From: Planctomycetota bacterium
Lineage (GTDB): Bacteria; Planctomycetota; J058; JAJDCP01
Reading direction: 5' to 3'
Assembly (NCBI GenBank): GCA_029260765.1
Contig: JAJDCP010000075.1
Coordinates: 1-64,000, forward strand
Length of the DNA: 64,000 nt
The position numbers and the translations under genes are program-made. Positions 61,783-64,000 of the stretch are shown piece by piece. A model generated the notes under the pieces. The model did not search any database, was not told the DNA's origin, and saw only the letters and a program-made list of their open reading frames with translations. How positions within the stretch are numbered: the first letter of the stretch is position 1; each line of letters starts with the position of its first letter.

Positions 61783-64000
61783 ATGGACGCGCACGAGATC
61801 GTCGAGCTCTGGGAAGCTACTGCCGCGTTCTACCCGGCGGCCTCCCGTGACCCTGAAGCCAGCTACCGGCCCGCAGACTGGGACAGCCTCCTGCTCAGCA
61901 GCTCCGTGGATTCAGGGGTCTCGAGCACCCTGGCCTGCAACCCGGGGCGCCTGCTCGCGCTGGCCGGAGCCATATCGGGCTTCGAGCTGCAAGAAGAGAT
62001 CGGACGCGGCGGCATGGGGGTCGTGTTCAAAGCCTGGCAGCGCAGCCTGCACCGGGATGTCGCGGTCAAGATGGCGCGGCTCGAAGCGGGGGAGTCCGAG
62101 GCCCAGCTCGCGCGCCTGCGCTCGGGCTTCCTGGCTGAGGCCTGGGTCACGGGCGCCCTGGAGCACCCGAACATCGTGCCGATCTATGAGCTGGGGCGGC
62201 ACGCCGACGGCGAGCTGTTTCTGGCCATGAAGCTGGTCGGTGGGCAGGCCTGGAAGACCGTGCTGCGCGAACGTCCGGAAGACACGGACCTGCACCTCGA
62301 TGTGCTGCTGCAGGTGTGCAACGCCGTCGCCTTCGCCCACAGCCGCGGCATCGTCCACAACGATTTGAAACCCGCCAACGTGATGCTCGGACCTTTCGGG
62401 GAAGTGCTGGTGATGGACTGGGGGCTGGCCGTCAGCTTCGCGGAAGTCTCCGGCGACCCGCCCCTGCGCCATCGTTCCGCGATCACTGCTCCCTGTGGGA
62501 CGCCCGCCTATTGTCCTCCAGAGTTGGCCCGCGGGCAGGGCCAGGACGTCGGGCCGGCTACCGACATCTATCTATTGGGGGCGATCCTCTACGAGATCCT
62601 CAGCGGCCGTCCTCCCCACGGGCGCGGGGACTTTGTGCGCGCCGTCGCCAGCGCCATCACAGCCACCCGTCCGCCGCTCGGTGAGAGCCTGCCGGCGGAG
62701 CTGCGGGCCATCTGCCGACGCGCCATGCAGGCCGAGCCCGAAGCTCGTTATGGCGAGGTGCGGGAGCTGTCCGAGGCGCTGCAGACCTACCGACGCCACA
62801 AAGAGAGCCTGAGCATCACCAGCGCCGCGCGCCAGCGGCTCGCTGCCTGTCAAGCACGGACCCCGTCGGGTCGGCTGAAAGAGGACGCCCGCAACCTGCT
62901 CTATGAAGGCTTTGCCGAAGCCGTCGCTGGCTTTGCCCAGGCACGCAGGCTCTGGCAGGAGAATCCGCACGCCTCCGCGGGCGAGGCCGGCGCCCGGCTC
63001 GCATACGCCCAGGCAGCCCTCGGCCAGGATGACCTGGGACTTGCCGCCAGCCAACTGGCACAAGTAGAAGGGAGCTCGCTGGTCCGTGCTCAGGCCGCCG
63101 GCCTGCGTCAAGAGCTCGAGAGCGCGCGCAGCCGCCGGGTGCGCGCGCAACGCACAGCCCGGCGGATGCGCTTCGGGCTGGCCGCGGCCCTGGTCGTAAT
63201 CGTCGCCGGTCTGGCGGTGGGGTTGTTCCGCATCGACCGCGAGCGGGCGCGGGCCGAGAGTGCCCGGGACGTCGCCACCGGCGCTCTGGAGCGGCTCACG
63301 CAGGAGGCCCAATACAACCTGGTGCGGCAGTCTGGCACGGAACAGTCGAACAACGCCGCGCGCGAGCTGCTGCGCATCGCCCTGGAGGGCTGGCAGCAAC
63401 TGCGCGAGGCGGCCGTCTCCGAGCGGACCATTTCGTTTGCCAGCGGCACGGCGCGGCTGCAGGTCGGACAGCTGGCCCTCGAGCTCGACGGGGACGACGG
63501 CCGTGCCGAACAGGAAGTGCGCGCGGCCATCCAGATCTTCGAAGAGCTCCTCCAAGAGGCGCCGCAAGCGCGCGAAGTGCTGCACAACCTGGGCTACGCG
63601 TTGCGCGTCCTCAGCCACATCCAACGCGAGCGCGGCGAGCTGGCGCGTGCCCAGGTCACTCTTGAGCAGGCGCTGGCCATCCAGCGTGCGTTGGTCGCTC
63701 AGTATGGAGACGTGGGCGCGCTGCGCGGGTTGACCAGCAGCCTCGATGCCCAGGGCATCCTGGCGATGCAACGAGGACAGCTCGAGACCGCGCGAGCCAT
63801 TTTGGAACAGGCTCTGGAGATCGACGAGCGGCTGCTTGCGCTCGAACCCAACGCGCTCAACCAACGCAACCAACAAGTCGCCTTCAGGCGTCTCGCGCAG
63901 CTCCATTGCAACCAGGGTGAGCACCAGAAGAGTCTGAACTTCTACCGTCGCAGCCTGGAGCTCGCCCGCGAACAGCTGCGCCTCAACCCAGACGACGCAT
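61783..64000 (+). CDS. Membrane Ser/Thr kinase with TPR-like tail, 3' end beyond the window
   Basis: At least 739 codons are open to the window edge. After about 75 residues the kinase domain (about 70-340) shows IGRGGMGVVF, VAVKMARL, a catalytic loop HNDLKPANV in which the usual Arg of HRD is Asn, and DWG in place of DFG, then TPAYCPPE. One membrane helix (about 456-484, RFGLAAALVVIVAGLAVGLF) follows a helical segment. The outside part has tetratricopeptide-type repeats (EVLHNLGYALRVLSHIQRER, ALAIQRALV, ARAILEQALEIDERLL). AAGGAG lies seven bases before the ATG at 61783. HND/DWG kinases are frequent in Planctomycetota. It diverges from the peptide exporter; shared regulation is possible. Confidence 0.9.
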   Translation, partial: MDAHEIVELWEATAAFYPAASRDPEASYRPADWDSLLLSSSVDSGVSSTLACNPGRLLALAGAISGFELQEEIGRGGMGVVFKAWQRSLHRDVAVKMARLEAGESEAQLARLRSGFLAEAWVTGALEHPNIVPIYELGRHADGELFLAMKLVGGQAWKTVLRERPEDTDLHLDVLLQVCNAVAFAHSRGIVHNDLKPANVMLGPFGEVLVMDWGLAVSFAEVSGDPPLRHRSAITAPCGTPAYCPPELARGQGQDVGPATDIYLLGAILYEILSGRPPHGRGDFVRAVASAITATRPPLGESLPAELRAICRRAMQAEPEARYGEVRELSEALQTYRRHKESLSITSAARQRLAACQARTPSGRLKEDARNLLYEGFAEAVAGFAQARRLWQENPHASAGEAGARLAYAQAALGQDDLGLAASQLAQVEGSSLVRAQAAGLRQELESARSRRVRAQRTARRMRFGLAAALVVIVAGLAVGLFRIDRERARAESARDVATGALERLTQEAQYNLVRQSGTEQSNNAARELLRIALEGWQQLREAAVSERTISFASGTARLQVGQLALELDGDDGRAEQEVRAAIQIFEELLQEAPQAREVLHNLGYALRVLSHIQRERGELARAQVTLEQALAIQRALVAQYGDVGALRGLTSSLDAQGILAMQRGQLETARAILEQALEIDERLLALEPNALNQRNQQVAFRRLAQLHCNQGEHQKSLNFYRRSLELAREQLRLNPDDA

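Overview
The window is GC-rich, densely coded bacterial chromosome with short SD-led genes, many GTG starts and one TTG start, and many 1-4 base gene overlaps. The gene content points to a Planctomycetota-like organism, with Myxococcota as the main alternative. The reasons are five PknB-type Ser/Thr kinases in 64 kb (one fused to FHA and receiver domains, one to Ig-like and sulfatase-modifying-factor domains, one with the DWG variant of DFG), prenyltransferase-toroid and YWTD-propeller secreted proteins, type II secretion pieces, a b558-type succinate dehydrogenase and an EF-G with the ELERERGITIQSAAT signature of the mitochondrial/spirochaete-planctomycete-delta group. No rRNA or tRNA gene is visible, so the assignment is by inference.

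Layout. 0-8.4 kb: a pseudopilin, a zinc-finger kinase, a gamma carbonic anhydrase followed by a DUF692 (MNIO) iron oxidase, an FHA-receiver-kinase fusion and two zinc-ribbon proteins. 8.5-16.1 kb: a tight trio (unknown protein, SGNH hydrolase, glycosyltransferase), a histone-H1-like coiled-coil protein, a GspC-like PDZ protein, a zinc-metalloprotease candidate and a second glycosyltransferase. 16.2-26.0 kb: fusA, sdhCAB, an orphan OmpR-type regulator, a metalloprotease lipoprotein, and an ECF sigma factor with its anti-sigma factor. 26.0-40.1 kb: a very small basic protein with its own strong promoter, an AtoE-type transporter heading a five-gene overlapping operon of envelope proteins, two secreted beta/alpha-rich proteins and a molybdopterin oxidoreductase. 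40.1-44.1 kb: an accessory patch with a Phd/PIN toxin-antitoxin pair, a cupin, an enoyl-CoA hydratase-like protein, a gene fragment and about 0.9 kb of repeats (a REP-type palindrome, a long inverted repeat and one copy of a repeat also found at the left edge). 44.1-51.8 kb: truncated haemoglobin, dnaE, an EF-hand protein, a zinc-ribbon protein, a MORN-repeat protein and a coiled-coil protein. 51.9-64 kb: a 1,231-residue kinase/Ig/FGE protein, then a three-gene peptide exporter (HlyD-like adaptor, C39-peptidase ABC transporter, second ABC transporter) diverging from another large kinase that runs off the right edge.

The most notable item is the exporter operon at 55.6-61.6 kb. It has the three-part architecture of NHLM-type peptide export systems, has no recognisable precursor beside it and lies between two giant sensor kinases. 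A DUF692 peptide-modifying-type oxidase and an unrecognised 277-residue protein lie in the same window, so a dispersed ribosomal-peptide pathway is possible but unproven.
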